A stretch of DNA of 64,000 nucleotides from JAFAGO01 sp031987605 (GTDB taxonomy: Bacteria; Bacteroidota; Bacteroidia; Flavobacteriales; Weeksellaceae): the NCBI GenBank assembly GCA_031987605.1, contig DALZZF010000013.1, positions 11,378-75,377 of the forward strand, given 5' to 3'. Below are positions 41,500 to 51,080 of the stretch, one piece after another; within the stretch, counting starts at the first letter, position 1, and every line of letters begins with the position of its first letter. Made by a program: the position numbers and the translations under genes. The notes beneath the pieces are model-generated. The model was given only the letters and a program-made list of their open reading frames with translations. It had not been told where the DNA came from and did not search any database.

Positions 41500-42783
41500 A
41501 TGATGTTTAGAAACGCCAAGATAATTTTTTATTTCAGTCAATATTATGTAATTCGATTAGGAGAGAAAACTTACCAATATAATCCTAAACTCGAATTATT
41601 TCCAGTTTTAAGAGCATTTATAACCTTATTTATTCACGCTTTCAAAAGCAATCCTTCACCTAAAAATCTACAGTTAAAAAGAGCTTACCATCAATTAGTT
41701 TATGTAGAGACCATTAATCAGAAAAATGCTATTATTGATATTTTTCTGGAAAAGAAGAATAAAAAGAATACGCTTTTCATTTTAAATGAAATCAACGGAA
41801 AACTCCATATCCCTGAATTTGATCAGAAATATTTTGCTACGAAACAATCATTTTGGAAAGCATTATGGTATTTTCCTAAAGCGGTTGTTATTTCGGGAAA
41901 ATATAGAAAACAAATAAAGGGAAAAGTGAATCAGCTTCATATCCTGATTAATCTATCTCTTTTTATGGCATCAGTTGAGATATTTGAAAATGAACTCAAT
42001 CAATATGAAATAAAGCAGGTAGTGCTAACCAATGATCATAATCTGCATACGCTCTCATTGTTATTGGCTTGTCGTAATTTGGGAATAAATTCCTATTATA
42101 TTCAGCACGCTTCCGTATCGCCTGCTTTTCCCAAATTGCTTGCTAATATTTCCTTGCTCGAAGGGCAGCAGGCAGTAGATACTTATGAAAAAATTGGGAA
42201 TCTTTCCAAAAAGATAGATCTTGTCGGGATACCACGTTTAGATGGGATTTTAGGATTTAAAAAGTCATTGCGAATCAACGATATTACAGTAGGATTTTGT
42301 CTAAAACCTTATTATTCTGAACAACTTATCAAAGAATATATTGAGACCATAAGTTCTCAGGGGAATGTTGGTAAGATTATTTTAAGACCTCATCCTGGAA
42401 ATGGAGACGAGTTTTACAATAAACTGAAAGATTATCCGGTAGAAATATCAAATGCAAGGAAAGAAAGACCACACGAGTTTATCAAAAAACTGGACATAAT
42501 GATTTCCGGTGAGTCTTCCATTATTCTGGAATCATCATTAATGAAGATAAAAACCATTTACATTGATGATAAAGTGGCACAATATGATTTATATGGCTTC
42601 GTGAAAAATGGAATTGCAACCGCAGTCCATTCAATGGCAGAATTAAAAAAAGAGCTTCAACAGATCGATTTTCAAAAAGTCGAAGAGCAGTTCAATAATT
42701 GTAATTATTATTGCAGTACTGTAAATACAGAATTTGAAAATAGTTCTAAAGAATTGATAATGAAAATTTTAAACAATGATTAG
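41500..42783 (+). CDS. GT-B fold transferase, probable capsule glycosyl- or glycerophosphotransferase
   Basis: This 427-residue protein begins right after the DUF4910 stop codon (ATG at 41500 or 41503). The C-terminal half looks like a GT-B nucleotide-binding domain: SYYIQHASVSPAFPKL (about residue 204), KIILRPHPGNG (about 298) and IMISGESSIILESSLMKIKTIYID. This is like CDP-glycerol transferases and bacterial sialyl/polysialyl-type enzymes, with the RPHP and E-S-S motifs in the right order. The N-terminal half is unrecognised. The family cannot be fixed by eye. Next to nonulosonate genes it is a candidate for the transferase that adds that sugar. Confidence 0.65.
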   Translation: MMFRNAKIIFYFSQYYVIRLGEKTYQYNPKLELFPVLRAFITLFIHAFKSNPSPKNLQLKRAYHQLVYVETINQKNAIIDIFLEKKNKKNTLFILNEINGKLHIPEFDQKYFATKQSFWKALWYFPKAVVISGKYRKQIKGKVNQLHILINLSLFMASVEIFENELNQYEIKQVVLTNDHNLHTLSLLLACRNLGINSYYIQHASVSPAFPKLLANISLLEGQQAVDTYEKIGNLSKKIDLVGIPRLDGILGFKKSLRINDITVGFCLKPYYSEQLIKEYIETISSQGNVGKIILRPHPGNGDEFYNKLKDYPVEISNARKERPHEFIKKLDIMISGESSIILESSLMKIKTIYIDDKVAQYDLYGFVKNGIATAVHSMAELKKELQQIDFQKVEEQFNNCNYYCSTVNTEFENSSKELIMKILNND

Positions 42784-43282
42784 TAAGTTGGTGTCTTGGT
42801 TAAAAAAGTATAGGAAAAAATATTATAAAAAAAATGTTTTGAAAACTGCGGAGTTTGTTAAAGGGGACATTTTTGTAAATGGTTTGACTTATGTAAACCA
42901 TAAAACAAGACTTGGTCATAATGTGAATTTTAACGGATTGAGAATCATAGGTAAGGGGAAAGTAGAAATTGGAGATAATTTTCATTCCGGAATGGATTGC
43001 GTTATTATAACGGATACTCATAATTTTCGGGGGAACAAAATACCGTATGATGAAACCTATATTATAAAGGATGTGATTATTGAAGATAACGTTTGGTTGG
43101 GACACGGTGTTATTATTCTGGGAGGAGTAACCATTGGCGAAGGTGCAATAATTCAGGCAGGAGCAGTAGTTGTAAAAGATGTACCTAAATTGGGAATTGC
43201 AGGAGGAAGTCCGGCAAAAGTTTTTAAGTACAGAGACGAAAACCATTATTATACTTTAAAAAGCGAAGGTAAATTTCATTAA
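42776..43282 (+). CDS. Hexapeptide-repeat acyltransferase
   Basis: This 168-residue left-handed beta-helix enzyme probably acetylates a glycan sugar. The repeats are visible from about residue 45 (TRLGHNVNFNGLRIIGKG, VEIGDNFHSGMDCVI) with the catalytic His in IITDTHNFRG. The C-terminal part (NVWLGHGVIILGGVTIGEGAIIQAGAVVVKDVP, IAGGSPAKVFKYRD) is close to maltose/galactoside acetyltransferases. It starts inside the end of the preceding gene (8-base overlap), so it is translationally coupled. The acceptor is unknown. Confidence 0.85.
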   Translation: MISKLVSWLKKYRKKYYKKNVLKTAEFVKGDIFVNGLTYVNHKTRLGHNVNFNGLRIIGKGKVEIGDNFHSGMDCVIITDTHNFRGNKIPYDETYIIKDVIIEDNVWLGHGVIILGGVTIGEGAIIQAGAVVVKDVPKLGIAGGSPAKVFKYRDENHYYTLKSEGKFH

Positions 43283-43288
43283 TTAGAA

Positions 43289-44743
43289 ATGTCATTAAAG
43301 CGTAAAACATTTGGCGGTTTATTTTGGGCGTTTTCTCAGGATTTTGGGACAACCGGGATCCGGTTCATTATTCAATTATTTCTCGCTCGTCTTATTGTTC
43401 CCGAACAGTTTGGGTTGTTTGGGATGATTGGCGTTTTTTATGCCATTGCGGAATCTCTTACTAATACTGGAATGGGAACCTCACTAATACGTTTGAAAAA
43501 TCCAACCCACGAAGATTATTCAACGGTTTTCTGGGAAAACATAATGGTTTCGGTTTTTATCTATCTCCTCATTTTTATTGCTGCTCCTTATATTGCGGAT
43601 TTTTATAATCAGGATGTCATTACGATTCTAATTCGCATATATGGATTAAATATTATTCTCGGGGCTTTGTATGGTATCCATATTGCCAAGCAAACTAAGG
43701 AAATGAAATTTAAAAGGCAGGCAGTAATTACGCTTCCTTCTCTCGTTGTTTCACGCTGTTTGGGTATTTACTTGGGGTATTTGGAATATGGAGTTTGGGC
43801 GTTGGTCTATATGCAATTAGCACAAACTACTATTTTGTGTTTACAGTATTGGATTAGGGCAGAATGGAGACCAGGATTTATTTTTGACAGCAAAATATGG
43901 AAATTCCATTTCAATTTTGGATACAAATTTTTATTGAGCAGCGTAGTAAATAATATTTTTATTAATCTTTATCCAATGATTATCGGAAAATTTCATTCTC
44001 CGAAAGATGTTGGATTTTACAGCAGGGCACTAAGTTTAAGAAATCTGCCTTTGACGATGATTGCAAGAACTTTTGCTAAAGTAACTTATCCTATATTGGT
44101 AGAAGTACGAGAAGATGAAGAAAAACTAATAGTAGTATTCAGAAAATTTGTAAAAACAATACTTATAGTTTCGGGATTTGCTATGTTTTTATTATTGGTG
44201 GTAGCAAAGCCGCTGGTCGTACTTTTAATTACAGAAACTTGGCTACCTGCGGTGCCGTATTTACAAATAATCTGTATAAGTGCTGTATTTATCCCATTAC
44301 AGAGTTATTATGTGAATATTTTTAATATTTATGGGAGAAGTGAAACTTTACTCTATTCATTGCTTTGTTCAAGGATTTTAAATTTAATCATTATATCCAT
44401 AACGGTTCGGTATGGTATTATAGCAATCGTAATCGGGCAGGTTATAGCGGAAATTATAAATAGCATTATTACACAATTATTTGGACTTAAATTTATTAAA
44501 TATACTGTTTTGCAACAGTTTTCGGATATAGCACGGGTATTATTGCCGTCAATAATAATTTCGGGTATTGTATATTTATTGTACGGATGGTATGAAACAA
44601 GGATTACTAATTATATTTTACAAACATTTATTAATATATTTTTATTTGTTGTATTATTTATACCAATACAGTATTTGATAAACAAAAATATCATATTGGA
44701 ATTATTGAATATGAAAAATCTTATAATTAAAAAATCAATATGA
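43289..44743 (+). CDS. Polysaccharide flippase, Wzx/WzxC-like
   Basis: This is the lipid-linked repeat-unit flippase of the locus. It has 484 residues and about fourteen membrane helices, and opens with SLKRKTFGGLFWAFSQDFG, then IQLFLARLIVPEQFGLFGMIG. Both are family features of the WzxC/AmsL branch. The second half shows FGYKFLLSSVVNNIFINLYPMIIGKF and similar segments. It is distinct from the flippase at 1930-3348, so the window encodes two. It overlaps the next gene by 4 bases. Confidence 0.9.
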   Translation: MSLKRKTFGGLFWAFSQDFGTTGIRFIIQLFLARLIVPEQFGLFGMIGVFYAIAESLTNTGMGTSLIRLKNPTHEDYSTVFWENIMVSVFIYLLIFIAAPYIADFYNQDVITILIRIYGLNIILGALYGIHIAKQTKEMKFKRQAVITLPSLVVSRCLGIYLGYLEYGVWALVYMQLAQTTILCLQYWIRAEWRPGFIFDSKIWKFHFNFGYKFLLSSVVNNIFINLYPMIIGKFHSPKDVGFYSRALSLRNLPLTMIARTFAKVTYPILVEVREDEEKLIVVFRKFVKTILIVSGFAMFLLLVVAKPLVVLLITETWLPAVPYLQIICISAVFIPLQSYYVNIFNIYGRSETLLYSLLCSRILNLIIISITVRYGIIAIVIGQVIAEIINSIITQLFGLKFIKYTVLQQFSDIARVLLPSIIISGIVYLLYGWYETRITNYILQTFINIFLFVVLFIPIQYLINKNIILELLNMKNLIIKKSI

Positions 44744-45867
44744 GAAAGATTAGAATACTTCACATTCAACAAAGTTTATCATTTGGAGGTGTAGAAAGAA
44801 GGCGGCTTTCTCTTGCAAAACATTTGGACAAATTCCGTTTTGAGCAAAAAATAATTTGTAATGCTCATCGAGGAAACTTAATTGAGGAAATCCGTGCTGA
44901 AGGTGTAGAAGTTTTTGAGATAGGAAATTTGACATCTCCATTCCAATGGGCACAACATAAAAAAGTCCAAAAAATCATTGAAGAATATAGACCCGATATT
45001 ATCCACGGTGCTGTTTTCGAGGGTGTAACAATGGCAGCAATTAATGGTTGGATAAAGAAGGCCAACATAATTATTTTAGAAGAAACTTCCGACCCGAAAA
45101 ATCGTTCGTGGAAAGGAAATCTGCTAATGAAGTTATTTTCAATTGTTGCTAATAAAGTTGTTGGTGTATCGGAAAGCGTTACGGAAGAATACTTGAAAGG
45201 CAAGCTGAAATTATCCAATGCCAAAGCTATAACAATTAATAATGGTGTAGCTTTGCCAAGAGAAGTCAGTTCCAAAGAAATTGCAGAGGCTAAAAAAAAT
45301 TGGGGAATTGCAGAAAATGATTTCGTCATTGGCTCAACGGGCAGAATGTTGCACGACAGCCACAAACGTTTTTCGGATCTGATTAAAGCTTTTGCAAAAT
45401 TTTCGGAGAAAAAAGAAAATGTAATACTTCTTTTAGTTGGCAATGGACCGGAAAAATCGGGATATGAAAAATTAGTTGAGGAATTAAGCATCTCAAATAA
45501 AGTTATCTTTGCAGGCTACCAGTCTGATGTAACTTTGTTTTATAAAATTATGGATGTTTTTTCATTAGTTTCTGCCCGTGAGGCATTCGGTTTGGTTTTG
45601 GCAGAAGCAATGCTGAACAAACTTCCGGTTGTAGCAACCAAAGTAGGAGGAATGAAATATATTGTTGATGATAATGAAACCGGTTTTTTGATAAACCCGT
45701 TTCAGGTTGATGAAATTGCAGAAAAATTTGAAATGCTTTATCAAAATCCACAATGGGGGAAACAATTGGGAGCAAAAGGTTTTGAAAAAGCAATGAAGGA
45801 ATATACAGAAGAAAAGTACGTAGAAAAGGTAGAAAAATTATACTTGGAATTGATAAAGAAAAAATAA
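44740..45867 (+). CDS. Glycosyltransferase family 4
   Basis: This cytosolic or membrane-associated retaining transferase has 375 residues. The N-terminal GT-B domain starts IRILHIQQSLSFGGVERRRL. The C-terminal donor domain shows VIGSTGRMLHDSHKRFSDLIKAF, VILLLVGNGPEKSGYEKL and the E-x7-E region SAREAFGLVLAEAMLNKLPVVATKVGG. The donor and acceptor sugars are unknown. Its start overlaps the flippase stop by 4 bases. Confidence 0.9.
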   Translation: MRKIRILHIQQSLSFGGVERRRLSLAKHLDKFRFEQKIICNAHRGNLIEEIRAEGVEVFEIGNLTSPFQWAQHKKVQKIIEEYRPDIIHGAVFEGVTMAAINGWIKKANIIILEETSDPKNRSWKGNLLMKLFSIVANKVVGVSESVTEEYLKGKLKLSNAKAITINNGVALPREVSSKEIAEAKKNWGIAENDFVIGSTGRMLHDSHKRFSDLIKAFAKFSEKKENVILLLVGNGPEKSGYEKLVEELSISNKVIFAGYQSDVTLFYKIMDVFSLVSAREAFGLVLAEAMLNKLPVVATKVGGMKYIVDDNETGFLINPFQVDEIAEKFEMLYQNPQWGKQLGAKGFEKAMKEYTEEKYVEKVEKLYLELIKKK

Positions 45868-45868
45868 A

Positions 45869-46837
45869 ATGAAAATAATAAAAAACATATCGGTTTTTGA
45901 TACCTCTATTGCAACACAAAACGTTGGTGATGAGATAATTATGGATGCGGTATATAATGAATTGAACGAGATTTTTGATGACGCAATGTTTCTTAAAATT
46001 CCCTCTCATGAAATTATTGGTATTTCTAGTCTTTCTTTAATTCGGAATTCTGACTTTGCTATTGTTGGCGGATCCAATATTCTTTCTTCTTCAATGAATA
46101 AGTATAAACAATGGAAAATTTCATTAATACAGAGTTTTCTGATTAGAAATAAAGCTTTACTACTAGGTGTTGGTTGGAGAAATTATCAGAAAAGCCCCAA
46201 TTTCTTTACAAGAAAACTTCTCAAAAACTTATTAAACAAGCATTATCTGCATTCTGTACGTGATAGTTATACCGAAAAAAAACTTAAAGAAGAAGGTTTT
46301 CAGAATGTTATCAATACGGCTTGCCCCACAATGTGGAAACTGACTGAGGAACATTGTTCCCAGATTCCTCAAAAGAAATCGGATAAAGTAGTGTTGACAT
46401 TGACGGATTATTCAAAGGACATTGATTCTGATACCTTTTTGGTAAATACACTTTTATCCAATTATAAAGAAGTGTATTATTGGGTACAGAGCAGAAAAGA
46501 TTTAATTTATTTTAACGAGCTTGGTTTTAACGAAGGAAAAATAAAAATTATCGCTCCTACGCTTAGAGCTTATACTTCCTTTTTGGAATCCAATGAATGT
46601 GATTATGTTGGAACAAGACTACATGGTGGAATTAGAGCTTTACAAAGGAAAAGAAGGACAATTATAATTGGAGTTGATAATAGGGCTATTGAAAAGAAAA
46701 AAGATTTTAATCTGAACGTTATCGAAAGAAAAGAACTAGAATACAAATTGGAAATACTAATTAATTCTGAGTTTAAGACAGAAATAAAAATTCCAAGTGA
46801 GAACATTGCCCGATGGAAAAACCAGTTCATAAAATAA
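45869..46837 (+). CDS. Polysaccharide pyruvyl transferase family protein
   Basis: The family transfers pyruvate from phosphoenolpyruvate to a glycan sugar as a ketal, which adds negative charge. The 322 residues show the N-terminal NVGDEIIMDAVYNEL, a FAIVGGSNIL glycine motif (about residue 66), ALLLGVGWRNYQ, and the conserved YVGTRLHGGIRALQRKRRTI (about 249-268). All are typical of CsaB-like proteins. It lies 1 base after the preceding glycosyltransferase gene. Pyruvylation of the polysaccharide is therefore likely, but the sugar is not known. Confidence 0.87.
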   Translation: MKIIKNISVFDTSIATQNVGDEIIMDAVYNELNEIFDDAMFLKIPSHEIIGISSLSLIRNSDFAIVGGSNILSSSMNKYKQWKISLIQSFLIRNKALLLGVGWRNYQKSPNFFTRKLLKNLLNKHYLHSVRDSYTEKKLKEEGFQNVINTACPTMWKLTEEHCSQIPQKKSDKVVLTLTDYSKDIDSDTFLVNTLLSNYKEVYYWVQSRKDLIYFNELGFNEGKIKIIAPTLRAYTSFLESNECDYVGTRLHGGIRALQRKRRTIIIGVDNRAIEKKKDFNLNVIERKELEYKLEILINSEFKTEIKIPSENIARWKNQFIK

Positions 46838-46846
46838 ATTACTACA

Positions 46847-47530
46847 ATGAAAGTATCTCCAAAAGTAAGCATCTTAATTCTGACTTATAATGCTCCAGAA
46901 TATGTATATAAAACATTGAAGTCATTGAGAAAAACGGATTATGATAATTACGAAATAATTGTATTTGATAATAACTCTCGTATTTTTACAAAACTTTTGA
47001 ATCTGTATGCTTTAAAGAAAAATTGGATGAACAGGCTTATTTTTTCACCTAAAAATATTCTCTTCTCCCCAGGTAATAATGAGGTATTCAAAAACATTTC
47101 CGAAGACAGCAAATATACTCTGCTGTTGAATTCTGATATAGAAATAAAAGATAAAAACTGGTTGAAAAAATTAATTGAGATTCATAAATATGGAGCAACT
47201 TCTTATGGTGTTTGTGTTAATGAGCCAATTCGTGCAGATGGTTATTGCTTTTTAGTAGATACGGAATTATACAGAAAATATAAACTTGACGAAGATTTTG
47301 AATGGTGGTGGGGTCTGACAAAATTTCAGGCAGAAATTTTGGAAAAAGAACATTGCGAAATCAAAGCTGTTAGGAATCATAATAATATAATTGTCCATTT
47401 TGGAGGAGGTTCACGAAAGGGCTTCTTCAATACAAAAGATTTGAAAAAAGCTAAAGGATTAGATTTAGAAATCGAAAAAGTGAAGGAATGGTTTAAACAT
47501 AATAAAATTGAAGTTATTGAATCTTTATGA
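46847..47530 (+). CDS. Glycosyltransferase family 2
   Basis: This 227-residue GT-A transferase is rather short for the family. It opens KVSILILTYNAPEYVYKTLKSL and has IIVFDNNSR and TLLLNSDIEIKDKNWL (about residue 86), where an NSD replaces the usual DxD. The region after is short, but FEWWWGLTKFQ and IIVHFGGGSRKG provide the usual end. No membrane helix is seen. Its stop overlaps the start of the next gene by 4 bases. Confidence 0.85.
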   Translation: MKVSPKVSILILTYNAPEYVYKTLKSLRKTDYDNYEIIVFDNNSRIFTKLLNLYALKKNWMNRLIFSPKNILFSPGNNEVFKNISEDSKYTLLLNSDIEIKDKNWLKKLIEIHKYGATSYGVCVNEPIRADGYCFLVDTELYRKYKLDEDFEWWWGLTKFQAEILEKEHCEIKAVRNHNNIIVHFGGGSRKGFFNTKDLKKAKGLDLEIEKVKEWFKHNKIEVIESL

Positions 47531-48594
47531 AAATCATTCGCCTTTCTACATTTCTCGACTTTGGAGGAATAGAATCTAAAATGGCAAATCTTTCTTCCTG
47601 GAATGATGAAAACGACTGGTTATTTGTCGCAATAGGAAAAGGAGGAGAAGCAGAGAAAAAAATAAAAAGTAATGATAAACAAGTGTGGTGTTTGAATCTA
47701 CCACATAGAATACCATCTCCAGTTACTTTATATAAATTATTTCGTTTTTTGAAAAAAGAAAAACCGGATGTACTACATACTTCTGGAGCAGAAGCTAACT
47801 TTTTTGGTTTTTTTGCCGGAAAATTGGCTGGTATCCCTAAAATTGTTGTGGAAGAGATAGGAATTCCCAAACATTCACCAAAAGCTAAAAAAATATTCCG
47901 ATATATTTTCAAAAAAGCAGATTGGGTAGTTGGAGAATCGAAAATTGTAGTAGATCATATTAGAAATTCCTTCCAGCTTGATTCTCCCAAAACAAAAGTT
48001 ATTTACAATTTTGGAGTTTTTAATTATGATTTGACTACAATAGATGTTCGGAAAAACAAAGAAGTATTTCGCTTATTAATGATTTCCCGGCTCGAACCGG
48101 TTAAAAATATAGAGGGTGTTTTAAATGTACTTTCTGAACTTACCAAAGAAAATAAAAAAATAAAATTAACAATCGCCGGAACAGGAAACTCCGAAGTTGC
48201 ACTAAAAGAAAAAGTAAAAACACTTCATTTGGAGCAAAATGTAGAGTTTGTCGGATTTATTAACGATCCTTATCCTTATTTACTGAATGCTGACTTGTAT
48301 ATTTTAAATTCCTTTACAGAAGGGTTTTCTAATTCTTTGGTAGAAGCGATGTATAGCAAAACGCTATCATTAAGCACGACAGTTGGAGCGGCTCCTGAAA
48401 TTATTGAAGACAATATTAATGGATTTTTAGTTGAACCCAATAACGAAGATATGCTATATGAAAAGTTGAAAAGTATTATAGCGTTGAATATTGAAGAACG
48501 ATTGCATATAGGTGAAAAAGGACATTGTACTATTGTCGAAAATTTTTCTTTAGAAAAACATATTGATAAACTTAAGATAATTTATAAAAACTAA
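47527..48594 (+). CDS. Glycosyltransferase family 4
   Basis: This GT-B protein has 355 residues. It shows an N-terminal half with KPDVLHTSGAEANFFGFFAGKLAG, and a C-terminal donor half with FRLLMISRLEPVKNIEGVLNVL (about 177), KLTIAGTGNSEVALKEKVK and the acidic motif LNSFTEGFSNSLVEAMYSK. The donor sugar is unknown. It is the last gene of the strongly AT-rich block and ends 2 bases before the next. Confidence 0.88.
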   Translation: MKIIRLSTFLDFGGIESKMANLSSWNDENDWLFVAIGKGGEAEKKIKSNDKQVWCLNLPHRIPSPVTLYKLFRFLKKEKPDVLHTSGAEANFFGFFAGKLAGIPKIVVEEIGIPKHSPKAKKIFRYIFKKADWVVGESKIVVDHIRNSFQLDSPKTKVIYNFGVFNYDLTTIDVRKNKEVFRLLMISRLEPVKNIEGVLNVLSELTKENKKIKLTIAGTGNSEVALKEKVKTLHLEQNVEFVGFINDPYPYLLNADLYILNSFTEGFSNSLVEAMYSKTLSLSTTVGAAPEIIEDNINGFLVEPNNEDMLYEKLKSIIALNIEERLHIGEKGHCTIVENFSLEKHIDKLKIIYKN

Positions 48595-48596
48595 AA

Positions 48597-49802
48597 ATGA
48601 AGAACCTCCTCTTCATCACTTGGGATGGCCCACAAACTTCCTACATGGAGGGATTGTTTATGCCCATCTTTCAGGAAATCCAAAAACTGGATCCGCAGTA
48701 TCGTTTTCATGTACTGCAGTTTACCTGGGCAAATCAGGAAAAAATTGATGAAATAAAAAAAGCAGCCGAAAAATTCGGAATAAAATACACCGCTTTTCCT
48801 ATTTTCAAAAAACCCGTGGCAAGTATGGGGAGTTTCTTTACGCTTTTTACTTCTTCCAAAAAAATTGAAAATTATATAACGGAAAATAATATTGATATAG
48901 TAATGCCTCGAAGCACTTTTCCGGCATTTATGGTCAATAAAATCAGAAAGAAAAATTTTAAAATCATCTTTGATGCAGATGGTTTGCCGATTGAAGAACG
49001 GGTAGATTTTGCAGGACTGAAAAAAAAATCTTTCCTCTATAAATTTCTGAAATCCGCAGAAACCAAAATGCTTCAACAAGCAGATGCCATCATCACCCGT
49101 TCCCAAAAATCGATCGACATTCATCTTGAAACCGTTGGAAAAGAATTCGGGAATAAATTTTCAGTAGTATTCAACGGCAGAGATAAGGATAAATTCACTT
49201 ATAATCCTGCGTTCCGGGAAAAAGCAAGGAAAGAATTGGGGCTGCAAGATGAGTTTCTGTTTGTGTATGCTGGTTCGTTAGGTCTACAATATTGTCTGCC
49301 CGAAATGCTCGAAATCTTTGAGAAATATGTGGAAAATAACTCTGCGAAATTTTTAATCCTAACCGGAAATGTGGCTTTTGCCGAACAAAATATTCCTCAG
49401 GAAATGAAATCTGGCGTTGTGCTCAAAAGTGTATCGTCAGATCAGGTTCCGTATTATCTCAACGCTGCAGATGTTGCTTTTGGTTTGCGACAACCGAGCT
49501 TCAGCATGCAAGGTGTTGCTCCGATAAAATTAGGGGAATATCTGCTTTGTGGACTTCCGGTCATTGCCAGCAAAGGAATCGGCGATACCGAAGAAATTCT
49601 GAAAAATTTTGAGGAATGTTATCTTTTCGATCATAAAATTCCTTTTGATCAACAACTCGAAGAGATAATACAGTTTATAAATGCACACAAAAAAATTAAC
49701 CGGGAAACCATCCGTACCAAAGCCCTGCGTTATTTTTCACTTGAATCCGCCGCGGAATCGTACCTGCGCACTCTTGCATCATGTCAAAACTTAAAACCTT
49801 GA
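48597..49802 (+). CDS. Glycosyltransferase, GT-B family
   Basis: The 401 residues begin NLLFITWDGPQTSYMEGLFMPIF, a start seen in GT4-like enzymes of Bacteroidetes glycan loci. IIFDADGLPIEERVDF lies in the acceptor half. The donor half includes FLFVYAGSLGLQYCLPEMLEIF (about 223), AKFLILTGN and RQPSFSMQGVAPIKLGEYLLCGLPVIAS. Base composition changes visibly here toward that of core genes. The sugar is unknown. This gene ends the operon-like run that begins at 37308; 95 bases separate it from the ATPase gene. Confidence 0.85.
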   Translation: MKNLLFITWDGPQTSYMEGLFMPIFQEIQKLDPQYRFHVLQFTWANQEKIDEIKKAAEKFGIKYTAFPIFKKPVASMGSFFTLFTSSKKIENYITENNIDIVMPRSTFPAFMVNKIRKKNFKIIFDADGLPIEERVDFAGLKKKSFLYKFLKSAETKMLQQADAIITRSQKSIDIHLETVGKEFGNKFSVVFNGRDKDKFTYNPAFREKARKELGLQDEFLFVYAGSLGLQYCLPEMLEIFEKYVENNSAKFLILTGNVAFAEQNIPQEMKSGVVLKSVSSDQVPYYLNAADVAFGLRQPSFSMQGVAPIKLGEYLLCGLPVIASKGIGDTEEILKNFEECYLFDHKIPFDQQLEEIIQFINAHKKINRETIRTKALRYFSLESAAESYLRTLASCQNLKP

Positions 49803-49822
49803 TCGGGTTGTTTTGTGTGTTT

Positions 49823-49844
49823 TTTTTGCATGAAACTGCAAAAA
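49823..49844. repeat. Perfect 8-bp inverted repeat
   Basis: TTTTTGCA and TGCAAAAA flank TGAAAC between the glycosyltransferase gene and the ATPase gene. It could be an operator or a hairpin; no T-run follows on the plus strand. Confidence 0.45.
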
Positions 49845-49897
49845 CATTCAGGTTGTATTTGTTTTTTGCGTAATTTTACAAAAACTTCACGTATTTA

Positions 49898-51079
49898 ATG
49901 CTCATCAAAAGACTGCAATATTCCACATTATTAAAAAACCTTTGCGATAAAAAGGTGATTAAGATACTCACCGGGATCAGACGGTGCGGAAAATCCACCT
50001 TGTTGGAAATGCACAGAGACGAATTGCATGCTGAGAACAGAAATACCATCTATTATAACTTTGAAGATGCAGACAATGCAAGTTTTGAAAATTGGCAGGA
50101 ATTGTACAATATCATTGTAAAGCAATGCAAAACAGAAGAACCTAATTATATTTTTCTGGATGAGGTGCAAATGATTCCGAATTTTGAACGTTTGGTAGAT
50201 GCACTCTTTGTAAAGAAAAATACAGATATTTATATCACGGGCTCCAATGCCTTTTTATTGTCATCAGGATTGGCAACTTTGCTTTCCGGTCGATATTTTG
50301 AAATCAATATATTACCTTTTTCTTTTTCCGAATATAAAGAATACCGACCCGATGCCATACTGAATGATTATCTGCATACAGGAGGAATGCCGGGAGTTGT
50401 TGATTTGCTTTCGGTCACCGAAAATATGGCATTAAAATATCTGCTGGATGTCTATAACTCGGTCATCTTACAAGATGTAATTACCAGAAATAATATAAGT
50501 CATCCGCAGGAGTTGGCTTCGGTGATCCGATTCGCATTCGATTCTGTCGGAAGCATACTTTCACCGCACAGCATATCCAAATCCCTGAAGTTGGACAGTA
50601 CAAACATAGACAGTCGGTTGGTTTTTCGGTTTTTGGAGGCATTGAAGGATTCGTTTGTATTGTATGAATCCAAACGATTCGACATCAAAGGAAAGGAGCA
50701 ACTGCGAACTTTAAGCAAATTTTATCTGGTGGATTTAGGGTTCAGACGTGCACTTCTCGGAAAATTTAAATACACCGATATTGGGCATTTGCTTGAAAAT
50801 GTGATTTACCTGGAATTACTGAGACGTGGAAATACAGTTTGGACAGGAAAATATAATGATCAGGAAATAGACTTTGTTGTGCAAAACGAAGAGGGTGTTA
50901 CAGAGTATTTTCAAGTCGCTTATACAGTGAAGGAAGAAGCCACGTTGCAACGAGAGATAACTCCACTCAAAAAATTAAATAACAATTATAGGAAAACGCT
51001 GCTCAGCACAGATGAAATTGAATTCAATGAAGAAGGGATCGAACATCGGAACATCGAAAAATGGCTTTTGAATTTTTAA
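49898..51079 (+). CDS. AAA ATPase with DUF4143 domain
   Basis: This cytosolic protein has 393 residues. An AAA_14-type ATPase domain shows Walker A GIRRCGKSTLLEM (about residue 26) and Walker B NYIFLDEVQMI (about 86), then a TGSNAFLLSSGLATLLSGRY sensor region. The C-terminal DUF4143 part holds EIDFVVQNEEG and EYFQVAY, which resembles a PD-(D/E)xK nuclease-like core. The family is common and has no known single role. It has no obvious glycan function, yet it is in the middle of the locus, 1 base upstream of the next transferase gene. It may be a passenger inserted into the cluster. Confidence 0.87.
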   Translation: MLIKRLQYSTLLKNLCDKKVIKILTGIRRCGKSTLLEMHRDELHAENRNTIYYNFEDADNASFENWQELYNIIVKQCKTEEPNYIFLDEVQMIPNFERLVDALFVKKNTDIYITGSNAFLLSSGLATLLSGRYFEINILPFSFSEYKEYRPDAILNDYLHTGGMPGVVDLLSVTENMALKYLLDVYNSVILQDVITRNNISHPQELASVIRFAFDSVGSILSPHSISKSLKLDSTNIDSRLVFRFLEALKDSFVLYESKRFDIKGKEQLRTLSKFYLVDLGFRRALLGKFKYTDIGHLLENVIYLELLRRGNTVWTGKYNDQEIDFVVQNEEGVTEYFQVAYTVKEEATLQREITPLKKLNNNYRKTLLSTDEIEFNEEGIEHRNIEKWLLNF

Positions 51080-51080
51080 T

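Noticed and set aside
49898..51079. DUF4143 ATPase as a transposon-encoded protein
   Set aside because: No terminal inverted repeats or target duplication were found around it; only an 8-bp inverted repeat on one side.
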